This document shows positions 42,812-52,541 of a DNA stretch of 64,000 bases, in pieces (the first letter of the stretch is position 1; the number at the start of each line of letters is the position of its first letter). This DNA comes from Ardenticatenaceae bacterium (GTDB lineage Bacteria; Chloroflexota; Anaerolineae; Promineifilales; Promineifilaceae), in assembly GCA_011525915.1 (NCBI GenBank), contig WYBM01000088.1:1-64000 (forward strand), written 5' to 3'. Under the pieces are notes generated by a model. The model saw nothing but the letters and a program-made list of their open reading frames with translations, searched no databases and was not told where the DNA came from. Both the position numbers and the translations under genes were made by a program.

Positions 42812-44872
42812 TCACGGTCGGTGGGTCAACAAGAGGTTCTGGTAACGGTCTACGGCCGTGTCCCACTCCGGCGGTATAACAACCGTGGTGTCATACTGGA
42901 AAACAATCGCTGGGCCGCCAAACCGGTGACCGGGCTGCAGTCGGGCCCGGTCATACAAGGTGGTGGGCTGGAAGCGGCCGGCAAACCACACGGGCTTCTG
43001 CCCAATGACGGCCACCGCGGCATCTGCATCCCCCAGGGAATAGGCAGGCAGCGGCGGTGGGGTGACAGGGGCCACGGCCGTGAGCCGAATGGTCACAATC
43101 TCCACCGCTTCCTCTGGCTGCTGGTAGCCATACCGTGTCTCATGGGCAGCATTAAACGCACGGACCATAACATGGGGCGGCTGGTCGATGTGATAAGGAA
43201 TGCTCAATTCATGAGATTGACCCCTATACCGCATATCCAGGCTGTAACGTAATGTCACGGACCGGTGCCCTTCAGCCGCCATGTCGGCCTCGGCCCGTTC
43301 GGCCAATGGCAGAAACTGTGCTTGCAGCCAATCGCCCTGCCCCAGGGCGTCAATCGCCGCCATCACCGTCTGCGAATAATCCTTCGTCGGTGCGGCCGCC
43401 AACATACCCAACGCCGACAGCACGCCAGGCAGCGGCGGAATGAGCAGGCGCGGAATGTGCAGCCTCTGCGCCAGTTCACAGGCGTGCAGCGACCCGGCAC
43501 CACCAAAGGGCACCAGGGTAAAGAGACGCGGATCATACCCACGTTCTATAGAAATATGGCGGATGGCTCGTTCCATGTTGGCGTTGGCTACCTGAACCAC
43601 TCCCCAGGCAGCGGCGGCTACGCTGGCCACCCCCATGGCTTCCGCCAGTTCCGCCAACGCTGCCTGGGCCGCGGCCACGTCTAACGGCATGCTCCCGCCT
43701 AAAAAGTGATCGGCATCCAGGCGGCCTAATACCAGATTGGCGTCTGTTACTGTGGCTCGGGATGACCCGCTGTCGCCGGGCGTTCCCGGATTGTACGCCT
43801 GGCCGTAACAGGCCGGGCCAGGGTTGGCGCCAGCACTTTGGGGGCCCACATGCAGCGCACCGCCGGGGTCCACAAAAGCCAGGCTGCCACCCCCAGCGCC
43901 CACCGTGTGTATGGCTATGATAGGCAGGCGCAGAGGCATGCCGGCAATGTCACCGTGGGTGGTGGTGGGCACACGGCCGTGACACAAGGCCACGTCTGTA
44001 CTGGTGCCACCCATGTCAAAGGTGATGATATCCTTATAGCCAGCCGTCGTGGCCACATAATGGGCCCCTACCACACCGCCTGCCGGGCCAGAAAGCGCCG
44101 TGCGCGCCGCCTGCTGCCCAGCCGTTTTTGCGCTGATGACGCCCCCATTACTTTGCATGATGGCCAACGGCCGTGGCTTTAACCCTGCGGCCAGGCGTGC
44201 CAGGTAACGGCGCATCAACGGGGCCACATAAGCGTTGATAACCGTGGTAGAGGTGCGTTCGTATTCACGATATTCGGGCAAGATGTCAGAAGACAAAGAG
44301 ATTTGGAGCCTGGCGTGTGGCGCGTGGGGATTTTTTTGAGCAGCTTCTATGGACCAATGCTCAATCGTCTCTTCTATCTGCCGCTCATGGGCTGGATAGA
44401 GAAAGGAGAAGAGCAGGCAAACGGCTACCGACTCGATTTGGTCTTCCGCCAATTTTTCGAGGATCGGTTGGAGATCATTCAGATCAAGTGGGCGCAAAGG
44501 CTCCCCTTGGGCCGTCACACGCTCGTCTACTTCGAAGCGCCAGGGGCGCGGCACCAGCGGTGGGGGCTTTTGCGGCACCAATGCGTAAATGTCTGGTCGA
44601 TTCTGGCGACCGATAGCTAGCACGTCAGCAAAGCCCTTGGTGGTAATAAGCGCCGTCCGCGCCCCGCGCCGTTCCAACAGGGCGTTGGTGGCTACCGTAC
44701 TGCCATGCACTACCGCTGCCTGGTCCGGTACACCCATGACCACCATGCCCTGCAAGATAGCCACCGACGGGTCCTGTGGTGTGCTAAGCTGCTTGTGAAT
44801 TTGCACCTGGCCGTGGCCGTCTACCCACACAAAATCAGTAAAGGTGCCCCCGGTATCTACACCTACGCTCAT
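42812..44872 (-). CDS. HyuA-type hydantoinase/5-oxoprolinase subunit
   Basis: A 686-residue ATP-dependent ring-opening enzyme of the hydantoinase A family. MSVGVDTGGTFTDFVW at the N-terminus and FDMGGTSTDVALC in the middle are the two ASKHA-type phosphate loops; ISLSSDILPEYREYERTSTTVINAYV and GGAGSLHACELAQRL are family-specific. Partners usually include HyuB, but no hyuB lies next to it, so it may act alone, as fused-out 5-oxoprolinase-like enzymes do, or pair with a distant subunit. The ATG at 44872 gives the typical start; one at 44896 is possible. The membrane-protein gene upstream ends 66 bases before. Confidence 0.88.
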   Translation of the reverse strand: MSVGVDTGGTFTDFVWVDGHGQVQIHKQLSTPQDPSVAILQGMVVMGVPDQAAVVHGSTVATNALLERRGARTALITTKGFADVLAIGRQNRPDIYALVPQKPPPLVPRPWRFEVDERVTAQGEPLRPLDLNDLQPILEKLAEDQIESVAVCLLFSFLYPAHERQIEETIEHWSIEAAQKNPHAPHARLQISLSSDILPEYREYERTSTTVINAYVAPLMRRYLARLAAGLKPRPLAIMQSNGGVISAKTAGQQAARTALSGPAGGVVGAHYVATTAGYKDIITFDMGGTSTDVALCHGRVPTTTHGDIAGMPLRLPIIAIHTVGAGGGSLAFVDPGGALHVGPQSAGANPGPACYGQAYNPGTPGDSGSSRATVTDANLVLGRLDADHFLGGSMPLDVAAAQAALAELAEAMGVASVAAAAWGVVQVANANMERAIRHISIERGYDPRLFTLVPFGGAGSLHACELAQRLHIPRLLIPPLPGVLSALGMLAAAPTKDYSQTVMAAIDALGQGDWLQAQFLPLAERAEADMAAEGHRSVTLRYSLDMRYRGQSHELSIPYHIDQPPHVMVRAFNAAHETRYGYQQPEEAVEIVTIRLTAVAPVTPPPLPAYSLGDADAAVAVIGQKPVWFAGRFQPTTLYDRARLQPGHRFGGPAIVFQYDTTVVIPPEWDTAVDRYQNLLLTHRP

Positions 44873-44938
44873 TGCTTTACCCAACCCTTGTTCCATAAAC
44901 CGTAACCCGCCATGTGTGATCCGTACCCCATGCACCTG

Positions 44939-45907
44939 TCACGGATGACCGATCACCGTCATTTCCCGGTACGCCAACGTCCAGGCCACGGCCGTAAAGG
45001 CATGGGCAACCCCTTGTACCAGGGCCACGAACAGGGTGATCAGCAAGTTCAAAGCCAAGGCCAGGAACCCACCAACCGAAGTCATGCCCGCGGCCAGGGG
45101 TACGGCCGTCAGAGCCACTATGGGCCACGACAAAAAGCTCAGTAACCAGCCCAACAAGTAGCTCAGGCCGTACAGCAGGGCTGTCAAGGCTATCAATTCA
45201 CCAAAACGCACTCTGATAACCTGCCGGGTGTGCCGCATGGCTTCACGCACGCCATGGTTCAGCACAGCGGCATCACGAAAGGCCAGGGTGCGGTACCAGA
45301 TAGCCCCTATGGTGAGGGGCGGAATACAACAGCCTAATGATAATACGCATAACCAGCCCACCGTAAAAACGGTTATGGCCGTGCGGGCATCTGTGTCTGT
45401 CTGTAACGTCAGGTAGGCAACAACCACCGTACTCAGCAGGGCCACCGCCAGCATTCCCAGCATCAGGATAAAAAGTGGCAAAAAAACGGCCGCATCAATG
45501 GCGGCAAACCGGCCCAGGTAGCCCAACGCCAGGTGAATGACATGACCTAAACGGGGTGTACGGCCGTTGGCTTCCTCCAGCGCCGCCCCAATAATCGCCC
45601 CCTCGGCCACCGTAACCACCACCCAAAACACAACCGTGTATACAAACAACAAGATCGAACTGCCCAATACATACCGCCATAATTGCCCCGGTTCCAGGGA
45701 CAAAGTGGGCAGTACCGCGCCGTTTTGGGTCAGACTCAGCCAGTAATCTGGCTCAAACCATTGGCCGGGCAGCAGGGGGCGCACAAACAAACGAAGCAGG
45801 CTAAAGACCAAACCATTGATGCCCATCAGCAGCCCCAACAGCCACAAAAATTTGCGCCGCCACAGCATCTCCAATGTTTGCGAAAATAGTCTGCCGTGAT
45901 CTATCAT
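44939..45907 (-). CDS. Multi-pass membrane protein, related to the one at 47810
   Basis: A 322-residue protein starting with MIDHGRLFSQTLEMLWRRKFLWLLGLLMG, an amphipathic helix with a conserved RRKFLW turn, then about six hydrophobic segments and a closing amphipathic AFTAVAWTLAYREMTVIG. Overall resemblance to glycerophosphodiester-phosphodiesterase membrane domains/YciC-like proteins. Function unknown. It shares its N-terminal and C-terminal motifs with the 318-residue protein encoded two genes upstream, so they are probably old duplicates. Confidence 0.72.
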   Translation of the reverse strand: MIDHGRLFSQTLEMLWRRKFLWLLGLLMGINGLVFSLLRLFVRPLLPGQWFEPDYWLSLTQNGAVLPTLSLEPGQLWRYVLGSSILLFVYTVVFWVVVTVAEGAIIGAALEEANGRTPRLGHVIHLALGYLGRFAAIDAAVFLPLFILMLGMLAVALLSTVVVAYLTLQTDTDARTAITVFTVGWLCVLSLGCCIPPLTIGAIWYRTLAFRDAAVLNHGVREAMRHTRQVIRVRFGELIALTALLYGLSYLLGWLLSFLSWPIVALTAVPLAAGMTSVGGFLALALNLLITLFVALVQGVAHAFTAVAWTLAYREMTVIGHP

Positions 45908-45921
45908 GCCACCTCCATGAT

Positions 45922-47697
45922 TTACGGCCGTACCACCACCGGCAAAAACAGTTCAAACAAGCCAACGCGTAAAACGGCCGTGGCCGGGCTGCTCATATCC
46001 AGCCAGGTAGGATCAAGAAGATCCGTCCCCGTCTCCACAAAATCAAGTGTATGGGTGTAGACCCCATCTGCCGCCGCGGTCACATCTAACGATACCACAC
46101 ATTCCGTGCCGCCTAAAATAGTGCCGTCGCTCATGGTAAACGTTGGCGGATTTCCAGCAATGGGTGTGAGCGTGGGCGCGCCACAGGCTGGCGAGGCGCT
46201 GAAAAGAAGCGGCTCTGCATAAGCCACACCGGGTGGCAAGGGGGCGGTGAAAGCCACAAAATAAAACGTGGCAGCCGGGTTGGGATTGCTGATGTGGTAT
46301 TGCAATTGTGAGGTGGCCTCGGCTGTGATTTGATCAGGCACAAACGCCAGCGATACTAAAGCTGGATGAGCACCCGCCACCAAGGTGATCATGAGTGACC
46401 CTCCACTGGTTTCTACGGTGGAGGTGGCCGTGATCAGACCTGGCGTTAGCGTGTGAAAGTCATAATCGAGGCCGCAGAAAGTATTGTGTGCATGTGGGGG
46501 GAGACCACTGCTGCAGCCCCAAGACACATTAAACAAAGCGGGGTCGCTCACCGTTACATCGTTCAGATACAACTGCGTGTGCCCAATATTGCTTAAAGAA
46601 GCTGTCACGTCAGTCGCTGTGCTTCGCGGGCCAAAATGAACCACTTTTTCTCTGACAAAGGGCTCGGCCCATACCCCCTCACCCCGTAAATCAACGGTAA
46701 AGCCACCAGCAGAATTAGACACGTTGCTGTCCTCTGTAAATACCCCCTCAGCGGTAGGGTTAAAGACATAAGAGAAGTGGCAGCTATCCCCGGCAGGCAA
46801 GCCGCTGGCGCAGTTTTGGCCAGCAGAAAATGGCGCCCCTACACCACCGCCGGCCCAACCAGTAATAGCCGTGTCCAAACTCTGGTTGGTAACGGTAACT
46901 GTCAGGGTTTTGCTGCTGCCCAGAAGCACGGGGCCAAAGTCGAGCGACCGTGGTGTTACCCGCTGGCTGGGGCCAAAGATGAAGGGGATGGAACGACCCC
47001 GGCCTTGCAGCTGCACAAAATAATCACCAACGGCCGTGTGAATGGTGTAGGTGTCAGTAAAGGTGCCGGAGCTGCCCGGCGTAAAGCTCAGGTAAACAAT
47101 GCAACTGTCGCCAGGGTTCAAACCGCCGCTGCAATCACCAGATGAGCTGCCAAAATGGGGTGAAGGTGGGGAGGAAGTGGTGAAATCAAGGTGATAGGCC
47201 CCGGTATTGTAAATGGTAACAGCATCACTCCGGCTGTTGCCTACTTGCACAGAGCCAAAATCTAGAGCCAGCGGATTAAAATAGAAAGGGGGCACCACCG
47301 CTTCACCCTGCACATGAACAGAGAAAGGGCCGGCATTGGTTTGAAATTGCAACGTCTGGCTAAAGACGCCTGTGGTGGCCGGTGAAAATTGGACCACAAT
47401 CTGGCACCCACTGCCCGGAGCCAGGTTGGTGGCACAGATGGGCAGGATGCCGCTGAACGGAACCGCATAAGTGGCATCTTCGGTAATGGTCAAGGGAGCA
47501 TCACCCATGTTGAAAAAGGTGAAAAACCAAAAACCTGTCTGGCCTACAGGAACGGGAGCAAAGTCTAGCATTGTTGGCGTTACCCACACGGAGGGGGCCA
47601 TGACCCCGTCAGCCAGAGTATGCTCTTCCTGGGCCATGGTCAACCCAGCCAGGCCCAGGAATATCACCAGTGTGAACCATATCCATATCTGTTTCAT
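45922..47697 (-). CDS. Secreted ASH/choice-of-anchor-D repeat protein
   Basis: A 591-residue protein with a signal peptide cleaved after TMAQ. Five ~100-residue beta-sandwich repeats of the ASPM-SPD2-Hydin type follow, each with the pattern LDFG-V-G followed by a C-X8-12-C pair (for example LDFAPVPVGQTGFWFFTFFN, ALDFGSVQVGNSRSD, SLDFGPVLLGSSKT). A DUF11-like domain follows near 470, and the chain ends LFLPVVVRP at the stop codon. AAAGGAG precedes the ATG at 47697. Likely a cell-surface or matrix protein; no enzymatic motif. Confidence 0.82.
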   Translation of the reverse strand: MKQIWIWFTLVIFLGLAGLTMAQEEHTLADGVMAPSVWVTPTMLDFAPVPVGQTGFWFFTFFNMGDAPLTITEDATYAVPFSGILPICATNLAPGSGCQIVVQFSPATTGVFSQTLQFQTNAGPFSVHVQGEAVVPPFYFNPLALDFGSVQVGNSRSDAVTIYNTGAYHLDFTTSSPPSPHFGSSSGDCSGGLNPGDSCIVYLSFTPGSSGTFTDTYTIHTAVGDYFVQLQGRGRSIPFIFGPSQRVTPRSLDFGPVLLGSSKTLTVTVTNQSLDTAITGWAGGGVGAPFSAGQNCASGLPAGDSCHFSYVFNPTAEGVFTEDSNVSNSAGGFTVDLRGEGVWAEPFVREKVVHFGPRSTATDVTASLSNIGHTQLYLNDVTVSDPALFNVSWGCSSGLPPHAHNTFCGLDYDFHTLTPGLITATSTVETSGGSLMITLVAGAHPALVSLAFVPDQITAEATSQLQYHISNPNPAATFYFVAFTAPLPPGVAYAEPLLFSASPACGAPTLTPIAGNPPTFTMSDGTILGGTECVVSLDVTAAADGVYTHTLDFVETGTDLLDPTWLDMSSPATAVLRVGLFELFLPVVVRP

Positions 47698-47809
47698 TTT
47701 TCGTCTCCTTTGGCTGATATGGATACAGTATAGCGTACGGCCGTTTGAAGCGCGCCCATTGTGCAAAAATGCACAGAGACAAACTTACAATGAGTCGTCT
47801 GGACCTTCT

Positions 47810-48766
47810 CTACACACTGGCCTTAAGCTGATCGCCCTTGCTGGTCCACTCCTGGTAGGCCAGCGTAAACGCGGCCGACTGCCAGGTGGTTAGAATAGAG
47901 GCCAGCGCTGCACCCAGAATCCCCAGGCAGAGACTGCCGCCCACCAGGAACAAGATTTCCAACACACCAGGGGTACCCCCACTCATGCCCATACCGACGA
48001 TGGGCACGACAAGCAGTAACGTCAGTGGAAGCAAGACCACCCCCACTGCCAGGCCAAAACCAATGCCAATGGCAAAGAACAACAAAGCTAACAGCAGCAC
48101 TTCGCCCACATTGGCCCGGAAAACCTGCCAGCCATGTGAAATGCTTTCAATCGCTCCCAGACCTTGCAGCATGATGCCCCGATAGGCAAAGGCGCTGATG
48201 AATTGCAAGAAAACGCCCAACAATATCAAACCACAAAGCAGCCCACAAAAGCAGAAGAAAAACAGCCCCAGGGTCGCAACCAGGGCATCACCGGCAGCCG
48301 CCGGTTCTTCAGCCAAAGAGGCAAACGTAATGCCTGACCCAGCTAACAGCGCAAAGGCAGCGGCAAGGCTGAGTGCGGCAATAAGAATGATGGGCAAGAG
48401 AAGGGCAAGATTCATGCCAATCAGGGTACCGATACGCGCTGTGCCTGCCCGGAAGGCATCACCCAATGTTACGGTTTCGCCGTTATCAAGGCGGGCCACG
48501 GCCGTGATCAGCCCCCCCTTGGCCGCCAGACTGAGCAGCCACAACACCAACCCAATGACCAGAAAAACACAACACAACCCAATCAGCAGCGCTGAAAACT
48601 GCATGATTTGTTCAATGCTTTGAGCGCTGGTGTCTGACGGGCTGTAGTTAAAGTTACTGCTGCTGCTGCTGACGCGGGTAAGGGCTGCTAAAAAGCCTAA
48701 TACCCACAAAAATTTATGGTTCCAGGTAATGCGCCAACTGCGACTGAGGATTTGTCCATAGTCCAT
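47810..48766 (-). CDS. Multi-pass membrane protein
   Basis: A 318-residue protein starting MDYGQILSRSWRITWNHKFLWVLGFLA and carrying about six hydrophobic segments with many Leu/Phe/Gly; the last helix is followed by SAAFTLAYQEW. It matches the protein at 44939 in end motifs and overall layout. A serine run near residues 33-37 is unusual. Role unknown; possibly an envelope assembly protein cotranscribed with the ASH-repeat gene 112 bases downstream. Confidence 0.72.
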   Translation of the reverse strand: MDYGQILSRSWRITWNHKFLWVLGFLAALTRVSSSSSNFNYSPSDTSAQSIEQIMQFSALLIGLCCVFLVIGLVLWLLSLAAKGGLITAVARLDNGETVTLGDAFRAGTARIGTLIGMNLALLLPIILIAALSLAAAFALLAGSGITFASLAEEPAAAGDALVATLGLFFFCFCGLLCGLILLGVFLQFISAFAYRGIMLQGLGAIESISHGWQVFRANVGEVLLLALLFFAIGIGFGLAVGVVLLPLTLLLVVPIVGMGMSGGTPGVLEILFLVGGSLCLGILGAALASILTTWQSAAFTLAYQEWTSKGDQLKASV

Positions 48767-48907
48767 TTATTGCCTCCTTACATGTCATGGTAGTCTGCAA
48801 GCCATCAACCGGTTTTCTTTTTAGGGGTTCAGGCTTCAGATGTATGGTTAATCAATCATTGCCAACCAATACGCACTACGGCCGTCCTTTGTTGTACTTT
48901 CTTTTTT

Positions 48908-50485
48908 CTACTCCCATTCAATGGTGCCCGGCGGCTTAGAGGTTATGTCCAAAACCACCCGGTTGACACCGGCCACCTCATTAACGATACGGCGGCTGAC
49001 ACGGGCCAATAAATCATAGGGCAGGCGGGCCCAATCGGCCGTCATAAAATCTTCTGTTGTCACCGCTCTTAGGGCAATCACCTCCTCGTAAGTACGGCCG
49101 TCACCCATCACCCCCACACTTTTCACAGGCAGCAACACGGCAAACGCCTGCTGCGTGCCCCGCTTCAACATATCGGCCTGGCGCAGCTCTTGCACAAAAA
49201 CGGCATCGGCCTGCCTCAGCCGTTCCAAACGCTCCCAGGTGATCGGCCCCAGGCAGCGAATGGCCAGCCCTGGCCCCGGAAACGGCTGCCGCCAGATGAG
49301 GCTGTCTGGCAGGCCCAACGCCACCCCGATGCGCCGAACCTCATCCTTAAACAGCAGGCGCAGGGGCTCCACCAGTTCAAAATTCATATCATCTGGCAGC
49401 CCCCCCACATTGTGATGGGTCTTGATCACATGGGCGTCCTTTTTGTCTTTGCCGGCGCTTTCAATCACATCCGGGTAGATCGTGCCCTGCGCCAGAAAAT
49501 CTATCTGCCCCAGCTTGCGCGCTTCACGTTCAAAGATACGCACAAACTTCTCACCGATGATTTTGCGCTTTTGTTCGGGGTCGGTGACGCCATCCAGCGC
49601 TTCCAGGTACTCTTCAACAGCGTTTACAGCCATCAGGTGCATGCCCTGCTCGCGCTCAAACGTTTCTACCACTTGCAGCGCTTCTCCTTGCCGCAGCAGG
49701 CCATGGTCTACAAAAATACAGGTCAACTGGTCACCAATGGCTTTATGAATCAAGGCCGCTGCCACCGATGAGTCTACGCCGCCGCTCAGCCCCAGGACAA
49801 CACGGCCGTCACCCACCTGCGCCCGAATCAGCCTTACCTGCTCCTCAATAAAGTTCGCCGGCGTCCAATCAGGGACACAGCCACAAATCTCCACCACAAA
49901 GTTGCGTACCAGTGTACTGCCTTGAGGGGTGTGTGCCACTTCCGGGTGGAACTGCACCGCGTAATACCCTCGTGTTACGTCGGCCGCGGCCGCAAACGGG
50001 GAATTGTTGGAATGGGCCAGCGGCACAAACCCGGGCGGCAGTTGTTCTACCTTGTCGCCATGGCTCATCCACACTTGCTGGAGAGCGGCTTCATGCGCAG
50101 CGTTTTCACTTTCTGACCGCCACGCTCTGAAGAACAGATTTTCAGGCGCATCTACCGTGAGTTCGGCCGGACCATACTCCCGTTTGTGGCTGGCGGCCAC
50201 TTTGCCCCTCAGATTATAAGCCAGCAGCTGCATGCCGTAACAAATGCCCAACACGGGCAGGCCGCTTTCCAGCACGTACCGGGGCAGTGTGGGCGCACCG
50301 TCGTCATAAACGCTGTTTGGCCCGCCGCTAAGAATGAACCCTTTGGGGGACAACGCCAGCACTTTTTCTGCCGGCGTTGACCAGGGAACCAGTTCACTGT
50401 AGACATTCGCCTCACGCACGCGCCGGGCAATAAGTTGTGAATATTGTGCACCGTAATCAAGAATAACAATGGTGTCGTATGTCAT
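48908..50485 (-). CDS. guaA: GMP synthase (glutamine-hydrolysing)
   Basis: A 525-residue two-part enzyme that converts XMP to GMP. The class I glutamine amidotransferase half has the nucleophile Cys in VLGICYGMQLL and the His-x-Glu in QFHPEVAHT. The ATP-pyrophosphatase half has the PP-loop GLSGGVDSSV and ends in DITSKPPGTIEWE, the standard GuaA C-terminus. GAGGAAAA precedes the ATG at 50485. It follows xpt by 78 bases on the same strand, which places GMP production and xanthine salvage together. Confidence 0.98.
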   Translation of the reverse strand: MTYDTIVILDYGAQYSQLIARRVREANVYSELVPWSTPAEKVLALSPKGFILSGGPNSVYDDGAPTLPRYVLESGLPVLGICYGMQLLAYNLRGKVAASHKREYGPAELTVDAPENLFFRAWRSESENAAHEAALQQVWMSHGDKVEQLPPGFVPLAHSNNSPFAAAADVTRGYYAVQFHPEVAHTPQGSTLVRNFVVEICGCVPDWTPANFIEEQVRLIRAQVGDGRVVLGLSGGVDSSVAAALIHKAIGDQLTCIFVDHGLLRQGEALQVVETFEREQGMHLMAVNAVEEYLEALDGVTDPEQKRKIIGEKFVRIFEREARKLGQIDFLAQGTIYPDVIESAGKDKKDAHVIKTHHNVGGLPDDMNFELVEPLRLLFKDEVRRIGVALGLPDSLIWRQPFPGPGLAIRCLGPITWERLERLRQADAVFVQELRQADMLKRGTQQAFAVLLPVKSVGVMGDGRTYEEVIALRAVTTEDFMTADWARLPYDLLARVSRRIVNEVAGVNRVVLDITSKPPGTIEWE

Positions 50486-50563
50486 TTTTCCTCGTGCCAC
50501 GCGTGCCCGCCACACCATATCAGGCTGCAAAATGCAGGATGGGTTATGATGTGCCGGGCACAA

Positions 50564-51136
50564 CTACATCAGAATAATCTTCCCTTCGCTCATGTCGGTA
50601 ATGGTGGCCGCCGCGTAAATAGGCACACCCCAGGCTGCCAACATATCACGGCCACCTTCAAACGTTTTTTCTACCACCGCCGCAATGCCCAATAGATCCG
50701 CGCCGGCGCTTTGCACAATACGGCAGAGGGCATCAATGGTGCGGCCGGTGGCCAGGAAGTCATCAACAATCAGAATGCGGTCGTCCTTATGCAGAAATTG
50801 AGGCGAAACCATGAGCGCGACTTCATTACCTTTGGTGTGGCTGGGGGCTGTCTCCATAAAGACCGGCTCCACCATGGTAATTGACTTGTGTTTGCGGGCA
50901 TACACCACAGGGATATTGCCCAGCGCCTTGCCTACCATGGCTGCCGGTACCAGGCCGCTTACTTCGGCTGTAAGAATGCGTGACGGCCGTGCCGCCGCAA
51001 ACTCGGCCGCAATATGCTCACCAACAGCTTCCATGAGCCTGGCGTCAATCTGGTGATTTAAGAAGCTATCTATCTTTAGGATGCCACGCCCCAAGTTTTT
51101 TCCTTCCTTTAAAATGCGTTGTTTTAATAACTCCAT
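50564..51136 (-). CDS. xpt: Xanthine phosphoribosyltransferase
   Basis: A 190-residue enzyme salvaging xanthine to XMP, the substrate of GMP synthase encoded next. The N-terminal MELLKQRILKEGKN and IDSFLNHQIDARLM, then VYARKHKSITM, and the PRPP loop ILIVDDFLATGRTID match B. subtilis Xpt closely in length and order. The ATG at 51136 gives the standard N-terminus; a TTG at 51172 would add 12 residues. I searched the leader by eye for the guanine riboswitch core and did not see it; a heptad composite element lies just upstream. Confidence 0.94.
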   Translation of the reverse strand: MELLKQRILKEGKNLGRGILKIDSFLNHQIDARLMEAVGEHIAAEFAAARPSRILTAEVSGLVPAAMVGKALGNIPVVYARKHKSITMVEPVFMETAPSHTKGNEVALMVSPQFLHKDDRILIVDDFLATGRTIDALCRIVQSAGADLLGIAAVVEKTFEGGRDMLAAWGVPIYAAATITDMSEGKIILM

Positions 51137-51200
51137 GAATCCCAATGCCCCTATCTTAAAAAACGTTGCCAATCAGCTAATATCCTATATCATCCTAGCA

Positions 51201-51295
51201 CCAGTAATCAGAAGTCCGTCATCAGTTTTCAGTAGACTATTTCCAGAGATAGGCCAGCACTGAAAACTGTACACTGATTACCAAAAACTGATACG
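51201..51295 (+). repeat. Composite heptad element, copy 3 of 3
   Basis: Same order and nearly the same sequence as 6745-6839. ATCAGTTTTCAGT (51221-51233) pairs with ACTGAAAACTG (51259-51269). It lies in the divergent region between xpt and the polyprenyl synthase gene, upstream of the promoter at 51387. Confidence 0.88.
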
Positions 51296-51386
51296 AGCCT
51301 GTGCGTTGCCAGATGACGGCAATTATGCGCTATGGTTTACCAGCAAGGCAAACCAGATTATGTTTGAGATTTCTTTCACAAACGGC

Positions 51387-51415
51387 TTGACCTGGCAGTT
51401 TGTGTCGTCTATAAT
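51387..51415 (+). promoter_or_regulatory. Sigma70-type promoter of the polyprenyl synthase gene
   Basis: TTGACC (51387-51392), 17 bases, TATAAT (51410-51415), about 50 bases before the ATG at 51466. One of the best promoter matches in the window. The rest of the 330-base divergent spacer (51137-51465) holds the heptad element and no gene. Confidence 0.7.
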
Positions 51416-51465
51416 CTCATCAAAGCGTTCAAAAAAAATTGAAAGTTGTGAACAAGGTGTAAATT

Positions 51466-52410
51466 ATGGTTAAAGATGCAATTCAAGATGGGTTAACGGC
51501 CGTTGAAGCCCAACTCCGTACCATCGTTACCAGTGACATTCAGCTGCTCACCGACGCCGGGCTGCATATCATTACCTCCGGCGGCAAACGGGTACGGCCG
51601 CAGCTGGCCCTGCTGGCTTACCTGGCCGTTGGCGGCCGCCAATTAATGGACGTTATCCCCATAGCGGCGGCGGTAGAGATGGTTCACACAGCCACCCTTG
51701 TTCACGATGACATTAACGATCACAGCCTGACCCGGCGCGGCAAGATTACCGTCCATGCTAAATGGGGCCGTACCTTTGCGCTGCTGGCCGGCGATTACCT
51801 GTTTACCAAAGTGTATGAGCTGATGGCTCCCTACGGCGCGGCCTATAACGTCATCATGGCCGACGCTTGCATCAAACTGGTGGAAGGGGAAACGCTGCAG
51901 GCCGCCGCGGCCAAAGCGGGCGATATGGACCGCGAAACATACAAAACCATCATCAGCCGCAAAACAGCCAGCCTGTTTGAAGCCGCGGCGCGCATGGGGG
52001 CCATGTTAGGTGGTGGCGATGAGAAAACGGTAGCAGCCCTGGGCACCTACGCTTACAATCTGGGGCTTACATTCCAAATAGTTGATGACATTCTAGATAT
52101 CATAGGTGACCCGGAGGAGATGGGTAAACCGGCCGGCTTAGACCTGGCTCAAAACCGAGGGGTGATGATGGCCCAAAATGGCGGGGGAATAGAAAGCACG
52201 GCCACGGCCGTGGCTGAAGCAGAACTCCCTGACGACCCTATTGCCCGCATGATGGCCCGGCTGCGAGAGTCAGGCGCCGTAGACATTGCCCGCCTGCAAG
52301 CCAGGGAGATGGCTAACCGCGCCCGTACTGCCCTGGATGAACTGCCTGATTCAGAAGCCCGCGATGAGATGTTAGAGCTGGTTGATCTGGTCATGGAACG
52401 TAACCGTTAG
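51466..52410 (+). CDS. Long-chain polyprenyl diphosphate synthase
   Basis: A 314-residue trans-prenyltransferase that adds isopentenyl units to make the side chain of a quinone or a lipid carrier. The first aspartate motif DDIND is at 81-85 (after LVH) and the second, DDILD, at 207-211; the substrate-binding SGGKRVRP segment is at 38-45. An ~40-residue stretch between the second motif and the end contains a NGGGIEST-type insertion not typical of the short enzymes. AAGGTG precedes the ATG. Chain length cannot be fixed from sequence. A long inverted repeat follows. Confidence 0.9.
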   Translation: MVKDAIQDGLTAVEAQLRTIVTSDIQLLTDAGLHIITSGGKRVRPQLALLAYLAVGGRQLMDVIPIAAAVEMVHTATLVHDDINDHSLTRRGKITVHAKWGRTFALLAGDYLFTKVYELMAPYGAAYNVIMADACIKLVEGETLQAAAAKAGDMDRETYKTIISRKTASLFEAAARMGAMLGGGDEKTVAALGTYAYNLGLTFQIVDDILDIIGDPEEMGKPAGLDLAQNRGVMMAQNGGGIESTATAVAEAELPDDPIARMMARLRESGAVDIARLQAREMANRARTALDELPDSEARDEMLELVDLVMERNR

Positions 52411-52412
52411 GT

Positions 52413-52461
52413 AAACCGCACAAAATTTTCGCAAATCCAACGCCACGGTTTTGTGCGGTTT
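52413..52461. terminator. 13 bp inverted repeat after the polyprenyl synthase gene
   Basis: AAACCGCACAAAA (52413-52425) and TTTTGTGCGGTTT (52449-52461) are perfect complements separated by 23 bases. The T-rich base of the stem supports termination. Just beyond, a 12-base direct duplication (AGCGACCTTAAT) occurs at 52486-52497 and 52498-52509. Confidence 0.65.
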
Positions 52462-52541
52462 CCTCGAGGAATCGGCAACGCCTAAAGCGACCTTAATAGC
52501 GACCTTAATTTTGAGTTATTGTTGCTGATTACCTGAACCCA

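Noticed and set aside
51137..51386. Guanine riboswitch upstream of xpt
   Set aside because: The conserved core bases were not found; the spacer is occupied by a heptad element.
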